NCBI RefSeq assembly: GCF_039729195.1
Contig: NZ_CP155796.1
Span: forward strand, 2,790,001 to 2,854,000
Length of the DNA: 64,000 bases
From: Mycobacterium sp. DL
Lineage (GTDB): Bacteria > Actinomycetota > Actinomycetes > Mycobacteriales > Mycobacteriaceae
Direction: 5' to 3'
Shown here: in pieces, positions 11,364-21,087 of the stretch
Layout: each line of letters begins with the position of its first letter
Numbering within the stretch: the stretch's first letter is position 1
Translations under genes and position numbers: made by a program
Notes under the pieces: generated by a model
Told to the model about the DNA's origin: nothing
The model's database searches: none
The model's input: the letters and a program-made list of their open reading frames with translations, nothing else

Positions 11364-12260
11364 TCAGCCCCAGCGCTGGAAGACGTCCTCGGCGGGCAGA
11401 TCTGCGGCCAGGGCGGCCATCAGCAGCACCCGCGCCTGCGGGGGCCGAAGCCGCGGCACGACGAACGCGCCGGTGTCCTTCAGAGCGCGTCCCGGCCCGT
11501 AACCGGGGCTGACCCGGCCATCGGGCACGCGCGTCGACACCGCGACCGCAACCCCGTTGCGTCGGTGTCGACCCACCCCGTCGATGAGGGCGGTTCCGGC
11601 GTTGCCCGAACCCAGCGCCTCCAGCACGATGCCGCGGGCGCCGGCGGCGACGAAGGCGTCGAGTGCGACGGTGTCGGCGCCCGGGTAGGCGACGACGATG
11701 TCCACCCGAGGTGCGTCGGCGGCTGCGAGTTCGCCCAGGAAGGGCCGGTCCTTCACCGGCCCCAGAGGGCGGCCGACGAAGCCCTGGAGGTCGGCGGTGG
11801 CCACCTTGTGCAGGCCGAGGGGCTCGAACACCGCGCCGGCGAAGCTCACGGCCACACCGACGTCGCGGGCGCGCAGGTCGGCCGCGACGGCGAGCGCTTC
11901 ACGTAGGTTCGACGGTCCATCGGAGTCGGGTGCGTCGGCGCTGCGTTGGGCGCCGGTCAGGATGACGGGCGTCGCGCCGTCATAGGTGAGCTCGAGCCAC
12001 AGCGCTGTCTCTTCCATCGTGTCGGTGCCGTGCGTGACGACGATGCCGTCGGCGTCGGCGGCCACCGAGCGCACGGCGGCGGCGATCCGGTCCCAATCAG
12101 GTGGGGTGAGTTGCGAGCTGTCCACCGACATCACATCGATGACCTCGACGTCCAAGCCCTCCGTGAGGTCGGCTCCGGTGCGGGAGGGACGTTTGACGCC
12201 GTCGGCGCCCGCGCTTGTCGAGATCGTCCCACCGGTGGCTATGACGACGAGACGAGGCAT
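11364..12260 (-). CDS. ansA: L-asparaginase
   Basis: Hydrolyses asparagine to aspartate and ammonia. 298 residues, a bacterial type asparaginase/glutaminase fold. The first threonine motif IATGGTIS is at residues 7-14 and the second motif [10 protein letters not shown] at about 96-105, both catalytic-triad signatures. There is no signal peptide, so it appears cytoplasmic. It converges with dinB (7-base gap) and diverges from lspA, the same arrangement as dinX-ansA-lspA in other mycobacteria. Confidence 0.94.
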   Translation of the reverse strand: MPRLVVIATGGTISTSAGADGVKRPSRTGADLTEGLDVEVIDVMSVDSSQLTPPDWDRIAAAVRSVAADADGIVVTHGTDTMEETALWLELTYDGATPVILTGAQRSADAPDSDGPSNLREALAVAADLRARDVGVAVSFAGAVFEPLGLHKVATADLQGFVGRPLGPVKDRPFLGELAAADAPRVDIVVAYPGADTVALDAFVAAGARGIVLEALGSGNAGTALIDGVGRHRRNGVAVAVSTRVPDGRVSPGYGPGRALKDTGAFVVPRLRPPQARVLLMAALAADLPAEDVFQRWG

Positions 12261-12302
12261 GGGTGGAATTGTTCCCCACCGATGCTTTGAGAGGATGGGG
12301 GC

Positions 12303-12884
12303 GTGACTGATGAATCATCGAGCCCGGTCGAGCCCGCCACCGGTGGCGAGCCCGCCGAGCCGGCGGAGGCCAAGCCCCGGCGACAGCTGCGCCTCCTGCT
12401 CACTGTCGCGGCGGTGATTCTGGTCCTCGACATCGTCACCAAGGTGCTGGCCGTCCGGCTGCTGACACCCGGTCAGCCGGTCTCGATCATCGGCGACACC
12501 GTGACGTGGACATTGGTTCGGAACTCCGGGGCGGCCTTCTCGATGGCGACCGGCTACACCTGGGTGCTCACCCTGGTCGCGACCGGGGTGGTGTTCGGGA
12601 TCATCTGGATGGGCCGTCGTCTGGTGTCCCCGTGGTGGGCGATCGGCCTCGGCATGATCCTCGGCGGCGCGATGGGCAACCTCGTGGACCGCTTCTTCCG
12701 CTCACCGGGGCCGCTGCGCGGCCACGTGGTGGACTTCCTGTCCATCGGATGGTGGCCGGTGTTCAACGTGGCCGACCCCTCGGTCGTGGGTGGGGCGATC
12801 CTGCTGGTCGTGCTGTCGCTGTTCGGTTTCGACTTCGACACCAATGGCAGGCGCAAGCCGGACGCCGAAACCGGAGACAGATGA
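12303..12884 (+). CDS. lspA: Lipoprotein signal peptidase (signal peptidase II)
   Basis: Membrane aspartyl protease that removes signal peptides from diacylglyceryl-modified prolipoproteins, acting after Lgt, which is also in this window. 193 residues with four membrane helices. The conserved motifs GNLVDRF and FNVADPS supply the catalytic aspartates Asp129 and Asp158. The N-terminal 28 residues are a hydrophilic Pro/Glu-rich extension common in mycobacteria. It starts with GTG and overlaps the next gene by ATGA, so it heads an lspA-rluD-rarD transcription unit. Confidence 0.95.
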   Translation: MTDESSSPVEPATGGEPAEPAEAKPRRQLRLLLTVAAVILVLDIVTKVLAVRLLTPGQPVSIIGDTVTWTLVRNSGAAFSMATGYTWVLTLVATGVVFGIIWMGRRLVSPWWAIGLGMILGGAMGNLVDRFFRSPGPLRGHVVDFLSIGWWPVFNVADPSVVGGAILLVVLSLFGFDFDTNGRRKPDAETGDR

Positions 12885-13810
12885 CCACCCGTTCCATGCC
12901 GGTTCCCGAAGGTCTCGCCGGCATGCGTGTCGACGCCGGACTGGCCCGGCTCCTCGGCCTGTCGCGCACCGCGGCCGCAGCGCTGGCCGAGGACGGCGGA
13001 GTCGAACTCGACGGTGCCCGTGCAGGCAAGTCCGACAAGCTGACCGCGGGCGCGTGGCTGGAAGTGCGGCTACCCGAGGCGCCCGCAGCGGTGGAGAACA
13101 CGCCGGTCGACATCGAGGGCATGTCGATCCTGTACTCCGACGACGACATCGTCGCCGTCGACAAGCCCCCGGGGGTGGCGGCGCACGCCACCGTCGGCTG
13201 GCACGGGCCGACGGTGCTCGGAGGCTTGGCAGCTGCGGGCTTCCGGATCAGCACCTCGGGGATCCACGAACGCCAGGGGATCGTGCACCGACTCGATGTC
13301 GGCACGTCCGGAGTGATGGTCGTCGCCCTCTCGGAGCGGGCGTACACGGTACTCAAGCGGGCATTCAAACAGCGCACCGTCGAGAAGCGCTACCACGCCC
13401 TGGTTCAAGGTCATCCCGACCCGAGCAGCGGAACCATCGACGCGCCCATCGGCCGCCACCGTGGGCACGACTGGAAGTTCGCCGTCGTCGAAGGTGGGAG
13501 GAACAGCATCACCCACTACGACACGGTGGAGGCCCACCAGGCCGCAAGCCTGCTCGACGTCGAACTGCAGACCGGGCGCACCCACCAGATCCGGGTCCAT
13601 TTTGCCGCGCTGCACCACCCGTGCTGCGGTGACCTCACCTACGGTGCCGATCCAACCCTGGCGAAAAGGCTTGAGCTGGAGCGGCAGTGGCTTCACGCCA
13701 GATCTCTGGCATTCGCTCATCCGGCTGACGGGAGGCGTGTCGAGATCACCAGTCCGTATCCGGCCGACCTGCAGCACGCGCTGGACGTACTGCGCGATCA
13801 GCACCGGTGA
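12881..13810 (+). CDS. RluA/RluD-family pseudouridine synthase
   Basis: Isomerises uridine to pseudouridine in rRNA, probably 23S. The N-terminal S4 domain (about residues 8-65) is followed by the catalytic domain, with HRLDVGTSG carrying the essential aspartate (Asp139). The [16 protein letters not shown] motif occurs near the end. 309 residues, the usual RluD length. The ATG at 12881 overlaps the lspA stop as ATGA; the longer upstream frame is not homologous. Pairing with lspA is widespread in bacteria. Confidence 0.92.
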   Translation: MTTRSMPVPEGLAGMRVDAGLARLLGLSRTAAAALAEDGGVELDGARAGKSDKLTAGAWLEVRLPEAPAAVENTPVDIEGMSILYSDDDIVAVDKPPGVAAHATVGWHGPTVLGGLAAAGFRISTSGIHERQGIVHRLDVGTSGVMVVALSERAYTVLKRAFKQRTVEKRYHALVQGHPDPSSGTIDAPIGRHRGHDWKFAVVEGGRNSITHYDTVEAHQAASLLDVELQTGRTHQIRVHFAALHHPCCGDLTYGADPTLAKRLELERQWLHARSLAFAHPADGRRVEITSPYPADLQHALDVLRDQHR

Positions 13811-14694
13811 GGTCCGGGCTGCTCTTCGGTGTCGGCGCCTACGGCATGTGGGGGCTGTTTCCGGCGTTCTTCCCGCTGCTGAAGCCGGCGGGCGCGGTCG
13901 AGGTGCTGGCCCACCGGATCATCTGGAGCTTCCTGCTCATGCTGGTGGTCGTCGCCGCGGTCAGACGGTTCGGTGACCTCAAGGCCATCAGCGGACGTGT
14001 CTGGCTGCTGCTGACCGCGGCGGCAGCACTCATCTCGGTCAACTGGGTGATCTACGTCTACGCCGTCAACAACGGTCACGTCGTCGACGCCGCGCTCGGC
14101 TACTTCATCAACCCGCTGGTGTCGATCGCGCTCGGATTGCTGATCTTCCGGGAGAAGTTGAACGCCTGGCAGCTTGTGGCGCTACTGATCGCAGTCAGCG
14201 CGGTGGTGGTCCTGACGGTCAACGTGGGATCCCCGCCGGTGATCGGCCTCGGCCTGGCGCTGTCGTTCGGCCTCTACGGCGCGGTCAAGAAGTTGGTGCC
14301 GACCGACCCGCGGGTCAGCGTCGGGATCGAAGCGGCGATCGCGGCCCCGTTCGCGCTGGCCTATGTGGGGTTCCTGCAGGTGACGGGAGAGGGCACCTTC
14401 ACCGGCCACGGAATCGGGCACGTCGTCCTGATGGTTCTCGCGGGTGTGCTCACGGCGCTGCCGCTGTTGCTGTTCGCCGCCGCTGCGCAGCGCCTGGCGA
14501 TGGTGTCCCTGGGGCTGCTGTTCTACATGACACCGGCGATGCAGTTGACGTGGGGGGTCCTGGTCGGCCACGAACCGATGCCGCCCGCGAGGTGGTTGGG
14601 GTTCGGATTGATCTGGCTGGCGCTCGGGGTGTTCACGGTTGATGCGGTGCGTCGCGCGCGTGTCGGACGCAGAACCGAACCGTCAACGGTGTAA
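13807..14694 (+). CDS. rarD: EamA/DMT-family permease, RarD type
   Basis: Ten-helix drug/metabolite-superfamily transporter. The N-terminus [34 protein letters not shown] is the RarD signature, and the whole 295 residues is membrane sequence with two EamA repeats. It overlaps the pseudouridine synthase by GTGA. The substrate of RarD proteins is not established; chloramphenicol sensitivity is the historical phenotype in E. coli. Confidence 0.88.
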   Translation: MRSGLLFGVGAYGMWGLFPAFFPLLKPAGAVEVLAHRIIWSFLLMLVVVAAVRRFGDLKAISGRVWLLLTAAAALISVNWVIYVYAVNNGHVVDAALGYFINPLVSIALGLLIFREKLNAWQLVALLIAVSAVVVLTVNVGSPPVIGLGLALSFGLYGAVKKLVPTDPRVSVGIEAAIAAPFALAYVGFLQVTGEGTFTGHGIGHVVLMVLAGVLTALPLLLFAAAAQRLAMVSLGLLFYMTPAMQLTWGVLVGHEPMPPARWLGFGLIWLALGVFTVDAVRRARVGRRTEPSTV

Positions 14695-14713
14695 AAATTT
14701 GCAAGACTACCGA

Positions 14714-14742
14714 TTGACCCACTGTCAGCAATGCCATAACGT
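14714..14742 (+). promoter_or_regulatory. Strong promoter of the TetR gene (leaderless)
   Basis: TTGACC (14714-14719), a 17-base spacer and TAACGT (14737-14742) form a near-consensus sigma-A promoter. Six bases later comes the GTG at 14749, where transcription should start. Confidence 0.65.
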
Positions 14743-14748
14743 TTGCTC

Positions 14749-15411
14749 GTGGACAGCGAGCCGGCGGACCGGTCCCGAGTTCGAGGACGTGGTCGCCCGG
14801 TTGGCGCCGACTCCGAGGCGACGCGTCTGCGCATCCTCGACGCAGCCCGCCTGGTCATCGCCGAACGCGGTTACCGCGCAACGACGTTCCAGCAGATCGC
14901 GCTCCGCGCGGGGGTGAGCCGCCCTACGTTGCACTATTACTTCGCCACCCGCGAGCAGGTGTACGAGATCCTGCTCAGGCAGACCTACACGCTGGTAGCC
15001 GAATGTGCGGTCGCCGCGCAACGCGAAGTGGGGCTTCGGCAGCAGATGGCGGTGTTCATCGAGGCGATGCAGCAATTGCTGGGCACCGACGAGGCGACCA
15101 TGCGGTTCCTGGTGGCCGCGCGGCTCGAACACCAGCGTGACAGGCACCGCCACGACGCGGCCGACGCCGTGGTGGCCACGGTGCACGGTTTCTACCAGTC
15201 GATCGTGGTGCAGGCGATCGCCCACGGTGAATTGGCACCCGACATGGACCCTCGTGCCGTGGCCGACATGCTGTCGGCATTGTTCTGGGGCATGGGATTT
15301 CACGCCGGCTTCGTCGATGCCGGCGAGTCTCCGGCGATTGCCAGGCAATTGCTGGATGTGTTCGACAACGGGTTGCTGGGCGCGCGTGTCGCAGCTCCCG
15401 TCGACGCGTGA
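14749..15411 (+). CDS. TetR/AcrR-family transcriptional regulator
   Basis: 220 residues. The N-terminal HTH is textbook TetR: RLRILDAARLVIAERGYRATTFQQIALRAGVSRPTLHYYFATREQVYEILL. The C-terminal ligand domain resembles other mycobacterial TetR proteins, but the ligand is unknown. The GTG at 14749 is preferred to the TTG at 14743 because it lies exactly at the predicted transcription start. It stands alone upstream of dnaE1; no palindromic operator was recognised in its promoter. Confidence 0.9.
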   Translation: MDSEPADRSRVRGRGRPVGADSEATRLRILDAARLVIAERGYRATTFQQIALRAGVSRPTLHYYFATREQVYEILLRQTYTLVAECAVAAQREVGLRQQMAVFIEAMQQLLGTDEATMRFLVAARLEHQRDRHRHDAADAVVATVHGFYQSIVVQAIAHGELAPDMDPRAVADMLSALFWGMGFHAGFVDAGESPAIARQLLDVFDNGLLGARVAAPVDA

Positions 15412-15482
15412 ACCGAACTGGCTGAGACACGCACCCCGACACGCCGAGCGCTGTCGGTGGCCGGTCATAGACTGGCGTCCCT

Positions 15483-18400
15483 ATGAGCGGTTCAGACTTG
15501 CGGTCCTCAGGGTCTTTTGTTCACCTGCACAACCACACCGAGTACTCGATGCTGGATGGCGCCGCGAAGATCAGCCCGATGCTGGCCGAGGCCCAGCGGC
15601 TGGACATGCCCGCCGTGGGGATGACCGATCACGGAAACATGTTCGGCGCCAGCGAGTTCTACACCAAGGCGACCGAAGTGGGCATCAAGCCGATCATCGG
15701 CGTGGAGGCCTACATCGCCCCGGCGTCGCGCTTCGAGACCAAGCGCGTGCTGTGGGGCGACCCGGGCCAGAAGAGCGACGACGTCTCCGGCAGCGGGTCG
15801 TACACCCACATGACGATGGTCGCCGAGAACGCCACCGGGCTGCGCAATCTGTTCAAGCTGTCCTCGCTGGCCTCGTTCGAGGGCCAGCTCGGCAAGTGGT
15901 CGCGCATGGACGCCGAGATCATCGCCGAACACGCCGAGGGCATCATCGCCACCACCGGCTGCCCGTCCGGTGAGGTGCAGACCCGGTTGCGCCTGGGCCA
16001 CGAGCGCGAGGCGCTGGAGGCTGCCGCCAAGTGGCGGGAGATCTTCGGGCCGGACAATTTCTTCCTGGAACTGATGGACCACGGCCTCGACATCGAACGC
16101 CGGGTCCGCGAGGGGCTCATCGAGGTCGGGAGGAAACTGGGCATCCCGCCGCTGGCGACCAACGACTGCCACTACGTCACCCGCGATGCGTCCCGCAACC
16201 ACGAGGCGCTGCTGTGCGTGCAGACCGGCAAGACCCTGTCGGATCCCACCCGATTCAAGTTCGACGGTGACGGCTACTTCCTCAAGTCCGCCGCCGAGAT
16301 GCGCGCGCTGTGGGACGACAACGTGCCCGGAGCCTGTGATTCGACGCTGCTCATCGCCGAGCGGGTGCAGTCCTACTCCGATGTGTGGGCGCCCCGCGAC
16401 CGGATGCCGATCTTCCCGGTGCCCGAAGGGCACACACAGGAGACATGGCTGCGGCACGAGGTCGCCGCCGGGCTGGAGCGCCGGTTCCCGGCCAGCGTGC
16501 CGCAGGAGTACACGGACCGGGCCGACTTCGAGATCAAGGTGATCTGCGAGAAGGGTTATCCGTCCTACTTCCTGATCGTCGCCGACCTGATCAACTACGC
16601 CCGATCGGTCGACATCCGGGTGGGGCCGGGCCGAGGGTCGGCCGCCGGCTCGTTGGTCGCCTACGCCATGGGCATCACCAACATCGACCCGATCCCGTAC
16701 GGCCTGCTGTTCGAACGGTTCCTCAATCCCGAGCGGGTGTCGATGCCCGACATCGACATCGACTTCGACGACCGCCGCCGCGGAGAGATGCTGCGGTACG
16801 CCGCCAACAAGTGGGGCAGTGACCGGGTCGCCCAGGTCATCACCTTCGGCACCATCAAGACCAAAGCGGCGCTCAAGGATTCGGCGCGCGTCAACTACGG
16901 ACAACCCGGGTTCGCGATCGCCGACCGGATCACCAAGGCGTTGCCGCCGCCCATCATGGCCAAGGACATCCCGCTGTCGGGGATCACCGACCCCAACCAC
17001 GAGCGGTACAAGGAAGCCGCCGAGGTGCGCGGTCTGATCGACACCGATCCGGATGTGCGGACCATCTACGAGACAGCCCGCGGCCTCGAGGGGCTGGTGC
17101 GCAACGCCGGTGTGCATGCCTGTGCGGTGATCATGAGCTCCGAGCCGCTCATCGATTCGATCCCGCTGTGGCGGCGCCCGCAGGACGGCGCGGTCATCAC
17201 CGGCTGGGACTATCCGTCGTGTGAGGCCATCGGCCTGCTCAAGATGGACTTCCTGGGGCTGCGCAACCTGACGATCATCGGTGACTGCCTGGAGAACATC
17301 AAGGCCAACCGCGGCATCGACCTGGACCTGGACACGGTGCCGCTCGACGATCCGGCGGCGTACGAACTGCTCGGGCGCGGTGACACCCTCGGGGTGTTCC
17401 AACTCGACGGTGGCCCGATGCGTGACCTGCTGCGCCGCATGCAGCCCACCGGCTTCGAGGACGTCGTTGCGGTCATCGCGCTCTACCGTCCCGGTCCGAT
17501 GGGCATGAACGCCCACAACGATTACGCCGACCGCAAGAACAACCGCCAGGCGATCAAGCCGATCCACCCGGAACTCGAGGAACCGCTGCGGGAGATCCTC
17601 GCCGAGACCTACGGCCTGATCGTCTACCAAGAGCAGATCATGCGCATCGCACAGAAGGTCGCCGGCTACTCGCTCGCCCGAGCCGACATCCTGCGGAAAG
17701 CCATGGGCAAGAAGAAGCGCGAGGTCCTGGAGAAGGAGTTCGAGGGCTTCTCCGAAGGGATGAAGGCCAACGGTTTCTCGGCGGCGGCCGTCAAGGCGTT
17801 GTGGGACACGGTGTTGCCGTTCGCCGACTACGCGTTCAACAAGTCGCACGCCGCCGGTTACGGCCTGGTGTCGTACTGGACGGCGTACCTGAAGGCCAAC
17901 TATCCGGCCGAGTACATGGCGGGCCTGCTCACCTCCGTCGGTGACGACAAGGACAAGGCCGCGATCTACCTCGCCGACTGCCGCCGCCTGGGCATCACAG
18001 TGCTGCCGCCGGACGTGAACGAGTCGGCGCACAACTTCGCCTCGGTCGGAACCGACATCCGCTTCGGGCTCGGCGCGGTACGCAATGTCGGCGCCAACGT
18101 TGTTGCCTCACTGGTGAACACCCGTACCGAGAAGGGCAAGTACACCGACTTCTCGGACTATCTGAACAAGATCGATATCGCTGCCTGCAACAAGAAGGTG
18201 ACCGAGTCGCTGGTCAAGGCAGGGGCCTTCGACTCGCTCGGACACCCGCGCAAAGGTCTGTTCCTCGTGCACACCGACGCCGTCGACTCGGTGCTGGGCA
18301 CCAAGAAAGCCGAGGCGATCGGGCAATTCGACCTGTTCGGCGGTGGCTCCGACGACGGCGCAGGCAGGGATGCGGTGTTCACCATCAAGGTTCCCGACGA

Positions 18401-19043
18401 GGAGTGGGAGGACAAGCACAAGCTCGCCCTCGAGCGTGAGATGCTCGGGCTCTACGTGTCAGGTCACCCGCTCAACGGCATCGCCCATCTGCTGGCCGCC
18501 CAGGTCGACACCGCGATCCCGGCGATCCTGGCCGGCGACGTCGCCAACGAGACCCAGGTGCGTATCGGCGGAATCCTCGCCTCGGTGAACCGCCGGGTCA
18601 ACAAGAATGGATTGCCTTGGGCGTCGGCGCAATTGGAGGATCTCACCGGCGGTATCGAGGTGTTGTTCTTCCCGCAGACCTACTCGATGTTCGGCGCCGA
18701 GATCGCCGATGACGTCGTCGTTCTGGTCGGTGCCAAGGTGGCCATCCGCGACGATCGCATTTCGCTGATCGCCAACGAACTCGTGGTGCCGGACTTCTCG
18801 AGCGCCCAGGTCAATCGGCCGGTTGCGGTGAGCCTGCCGACGCGACAGTGCACGGTGGACAAGGTCAGCGCCCTCAAGCAGGTGCTGGCACGTCATCCCG
18901 GGACGGCGCAGGTGCATCTGCGGTTGATCAGCGGTGAGCGCATCACCACGCTGGAGTTGGACCAGTCGCTGCGGGTGACCCCGTCCTCGGCCCTGATGGG
19001 CGACCTCAAGGCGCTGCTGGGACCAGGGTGCCTGGGCGGTTGA
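15483..19043 (+). CDS. dnaE1: DNA polymerase III alpha subunit, DnaE1
   Basis: Replicative DNA polymerase of mycobacteria. 1186 residues. The N-terminal PHP domain ([15 protein letters not shown], metal ligands His14 and His16) is the intrinsic proofreading exonuclease in mycobacterial DnaE1. The palm carries the catalytic aspartates in PDIDIDFDD (422-430) after [12 protein letters not shown]. Fingers with a KMGKKKREV-like segment follow, then the helix-hairpin-helix and C-terminal OB domain ([27 protein letters not shown]). The length and the lspA-rluD proximity match the essential DnaE1 rather than the SOS polymerase DnaE2. A TAGACT at 15468-15473 could be its -10 box. Confidence 0.97.
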   Translation: MSGSDLRSSGSFVHLHNHTEYSMLDGAAKISPMLAEAQRLDMPAVGMTDHGNMFGASEFYTKATEVGIKPIIGVEAYIAPASRFETKRVLWGDPGQKSDDVSGSGSYTHMTMVAENATGLRNLFKLSSLASFEGQLGKWSRMDAEIIAEHAEGIIATTGCPSGEVQTRLRLGHEREALEAAAKWREIFGPDNFFLELMDHGLDIERRVREGLIEVGRKLGIPPLATNDCHYVTRDASRNHEALLCVQTGKTLSDPTRFKFDGDGYFLKSAAEMRALWDDNVPGACDSTLLIAERVQSYSDVWAPRDRMPIFPVPEGHTQETWLRHEVAAGLERRFPASVPQEYTDRADFEIKVICEKGYPSYFLIVADLINYARSVDIRVGPGRGSAAGSLVAYAMGITNIDPIPYGLLFERFLNPERVSMPDIDIDFDDRRRGEMLRYAANKWGSDRVAQVITFGTIKTKAALKDSARVNYGQPGFAIADRITKALPPPIMAKDIPLSGITDPNHERYKEAAEVRGLIDTDPDVRTIYETARGLEGLVRNAGVHACAVIMSSEPLIDSIPLWRRPQDGAVITGWDYPSCEAIGLLKMDFLGLRNLTIIGDCLENIKANRGIDLDLDTVPLDDPAAYELLGRGDTLGVFQLDGGPMRDLLRRMQPTGFEDVVAVIALYRPGPMGMNAHNDYADRKNNRQAIKPIHPELEEPLREILAETYGLIVYQEQIMRIAQKVAGYSLARADILRKAMGKKKREVLEKEFEGFSEGMKANGFSAAAVKALWDTVLPFADYAFNKSHAAGYGLVSYWTAYLKANYPAEYMAGLLTSVGDDKDKAAIYLADCRRLGITVLPPDVNESAHNFASVGTDIRFGLGAVRNVGANVVASLVNTRTEKGKYTDFSDYLNKIDIAACNKKVTESLVKAGAFDSLGHPRKGLFLVHTDAVDSVLGTKKAEAIGQFDLFGGGSDDGAGRDAVFTIKVPDEEWEDKHKLALEREMLGLYVSGHPLNGIAHLLAAQVDTAIPAILAGDVANETQVRIGGILASVNRRVNKNGLPWASAQLEDLTGGIEVLFFPQTYSMFGAEIADDVVVLVGAKVAIRDDRISLIANELVVPDFSSAQVNRPVAVSLPTRQCTVDKVSALKQVLARHPGTAQVHLRLISGERITTLELDQSLRVTPSSALMGDLKALLGPGCLGG

Positions 19044-19132
19044 GCACCTCCGGGTAGCGTCAGCTGAGCATGCCGACGGCCCGTGCGATGCGATCAGAAT
19101 CAGAATGCGGCTGCGCCGCCCGAGGCGAAAAG

Positions 19133-19360
19133 TCAGTCAGTGGAGGCGGCGAAGCCCAGAACGAGCCATACCACCGCGCCGACCCCGGCACCGCTGAGCA
19201 CTGCGGGAGCCGCGGCGGTGGTCACCACGGCGACCACCGCGAACACCAGCAGGCCGACCACCAGGGCGACCACCTTGTAGGCGGGCCACGGGACGCCGGC
19301 GATCGAGACCGTCGAGGCCGGACGGGTTGCTTCGTCCCGGAACTGTTCGGCGGTGGTCAT
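19133..19360 (-). CDS. Small membrane protein, unknown function
   Basis: 75 residues with a short hydrophilic N-terminus (MTTAEQFRDEATRP) and two hydrophobic spans at about residues 29-48 and 53-70. No family recognised. The start ATG at 19360 lies 6 bases after a TATCGT -10 box on the minus strand. It converges on dnaE1 with an 89-base gap containing no other gene. Confidence 0.65.
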   Translation of the reverse strand: MTTAEQFRDEATRPASTVSIAGVPWPAYKVVALVVGLLVFAVVAVVTTAAAPAVLSGAGVGAVVWLVLGFAASTD

Positions 19361-19366
19361 GTAGTG

Positions 19367-19372
19367 ACGATA
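19367..19372 (-). promoter_or_regulatory. -10 box of the small membrane protein (leaderless)
   Basis: TATCGT on the minus strand, 6 bases before the ATG at 19360. The -35 is weak. Confidence 0.35.
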
Positions 19373-19552
19373 GCTCGCAAGCCAAGTTTCGGCCACCCGA
19401 AACACCGATTATGGCCGGGCGATTCTCACTAGTCTGGCTACCTATCGGCCCGGGCGCCGGCGGCGCACCCGCGGGGCAGTCCGAACGCCGCGCGCCAACG
19501 GGTCCACAGAATCCATTTTTGCTGTTGAGCCGCGCGGTGGCACCATGGTGCG

Positions 19553-20842
19553 GTGTCCGCTGAGCTGAGTGATGGTGCCCGAATCGGTACTGCGGCGCCG
19601 TTGCGCGCCGCAGACATCGACGAGGCCGCCGGGCGGATCTCCGACGTGGTGTCCAAGACGCCGCTGCAACTCATCGATCGGCTGTCCGAGATCACCGGTG
19701 CACGGGTCTACCTCAAGCGCGAGGATCTGCAGGCGGTGCGCTCGTACAAGCTGCGCGGTGCCTACAACCTGCTGATGCAGCTCAGCCCCGAGGAGAAGGC
19801 TGCCGGGGTGGTGTGTTCCTCTGCAGGCAACCATGCCCAGGGGTTCGCGCTGGCGTGCCGGTCGATGGGCATCCACGGACGTGTGTACGTTCCGGCCAAG
19901 ACGCCGAAGCAGAAGCGCAATCGGATCAGGTATCACGGCGGCGAGTTCATCGAGTTGATCGTCGGCGGCAAGACGTACGACATGGCGGCCGAAGCAGCTC
20001 TCGACGACGTCGCGCGCACCGGCGCCACGCTCGTGCCGCCGTACAACGATCTGCGGACGATGGCCGGGCAGGGCACCATCGCGGTGGAGATCCTGGAGCA
20101 ACTCGGCGCCGAACCCGATCTGGTGGTCGTTCCGGTCGGCGGCGGCGGCTGCATCAGCGGCGTCACCACCTATCTGGCGGAGCGCACCACCACGACGTCG
20201 GTGCTCGGTGTCGAGCCCGCCGGGGCCGCCGCGCTGGTGGCCGCTCTGGCCAACGGAGCCCCGGTGACGCTCGACCACGTCGACCAGTTCGTCGACGGCG
20301 CCGCGGTCGCACGGGTGGGCGCCCTGCCGTTCGCGGCCCTGTCGGCCGCCGGTGACATGGTGTCGATCACCACCGTCGACGAAGGTGCGGTGTGCACTGC
20401 GATGCTCGACCTCTATCAGAACGAGGGCATCATCGCCGAGCCTGCGGGCGCGTTGTCGGTGGCCGCACTGCTCGATGCCGACATCCAGCCCGGATCCACC
20501 GTGGTCTGCCTGATCTCGGGTGGCAACAATGATGTCTCCCGCTACGGGGAGGTCCTCGAACGGTCGCTGGTTCATCTGGGGCTGAAGCACTACTTCCTCG
20601 TCGACTTCCCGCAGGAACCGGGCGCCTTGCGCCGGTTCCTCGACGAGGTTCTCGGCCCCAACGACGACATCACGCTGTTCGAGTACGTCAAGCGCAACAA
20701 CCGCGAGACCGGCGAGGCGTTGGTCGGCATCGAGATGGGGTTGGCATCGGATCTGGAGGGGCTGGTCGCACGGATGCAGACCTCCGAATGCCATGTCGAA
20801 CTCCTCGAGCCGGGCTCGCCCACCTACCGCTATCTGACCTGA
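19553..20842 (+). CDS. ilvA: Threonine ammonia-lyase (threonine dehydratase)
   Basis: PLP enzyme converting threonine to 2-oxobutyrate, the first committed step to isoleucine. 429 residues. The PLP lysine is Lys66 in SYKLRGAYNL, the serine/threonine substrate loop is SSAGNHAQG, and the glycine-rich phosphate loop is GGGGC. The C-terminal 90 residues (YFLVDFPQEPGALRRFLDEVLG...) form an ACT-like regulatory domain, so isoleucine feedback control is expected. It starts with GTG. The 190-base upstream gap contains no gene. Confidence 0.94.
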   Translation: MSAELSDGARIGTAAPLRAADIDEAAGRISDVVSKTPLQLIDRLSEITGARVYLKREDLQAVRSYKLRGAYNLLMQLSPEEKAAGVVCSSAGNHAQGFALACRSMGIHGRVYVPAKTPKQKRNRIRYHGGEFIELIVGGKTYDMAAEAALDDVARTGATLVPPYNDLRTMAGQGTIAVEILEQLGAEPDLVVVPVGGGGCISGVTTYLAERTTTTSVLGVEPAGAAALVAALANGAPVTLDHVDQFVDGAAVARVGALPFAALSAAGDMVSITTVDEGAVCTAMLDLYQNEGIIAEPAGALSVAALLDADIQPGSTVVCLISGGNNDVSRYGEVLERSLVHLGLKHYFLVDFPQEPGALRRFLDEVLGPNDDITLFEYVKRNNRETGEALVGIEMGLASDLEGLVARMQTSECHVELLEPGSPTYRYLT

Positions 20843-20860
20843 GCTGCTCAGTTGCTCCTG

Positions 20861-21052
20861 CTAGCGGGGGTCAACGATGGTGATCCCGGCATTCCTTGCC
20901 GCGTCAGACAATCGGGCGTCATAAGTGACGAGCGCTCGAAGATCAGGTGCCGCGAGCGCCGCCGAAAGATGAATGGCATCAAGGGTTCTCATCTCCGGCG
21001 GCGGGATCTCGCCGGCCCTGTCCAGGGCCAGCACCAATGGCTCATCGTTGGC
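20861..21052 (-). pseudogene. PIN-domain (VapC-type toxin) C-terminal remnant
   Basis: A minus-strand frame of 63 codons ending TAG at 20861-20863 reads like the end of a VapC ribonuclease: LVLALDRAGEIPPPEMRTLDAIHLSAALA, then LRALVTYDARLSDAARNAGITIVDPR. The DAIHLS and TYDARL motifs carry late PIN acidic residues. Upstream the frame is closed by TAG at 21053-21055, and the N-terminal aspartate motif and any VapB antitoxin are absent, because treZ ends at 21088. It is therefore a dead toxin fragment. Confidence 0.65.
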
Positions 21053-21061
21053 CTAGCGTTC

Positions 21062-21084
21062 TCCACAGGGCAGAAACCTGTGGA
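21062..21084 (-). terminator. Hairpin after treZ
   Basis: TCCACAGG (21062-21069) and CCTGTGGA (21077-21084) are perfect complements with a 7-base loop, 3 bases beyond the treZ stop. No U-run follows, as is common for mycobacterial hairpins. Confidence 0.45.
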
Positions 21085-21087
21085 CAG

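Noticed and set aside
15507-18032. 841-codon open frame antisense to dnaE1
   Set aside because: High-GC shadow frame over a clearly real essential gene; no recognisable domains.
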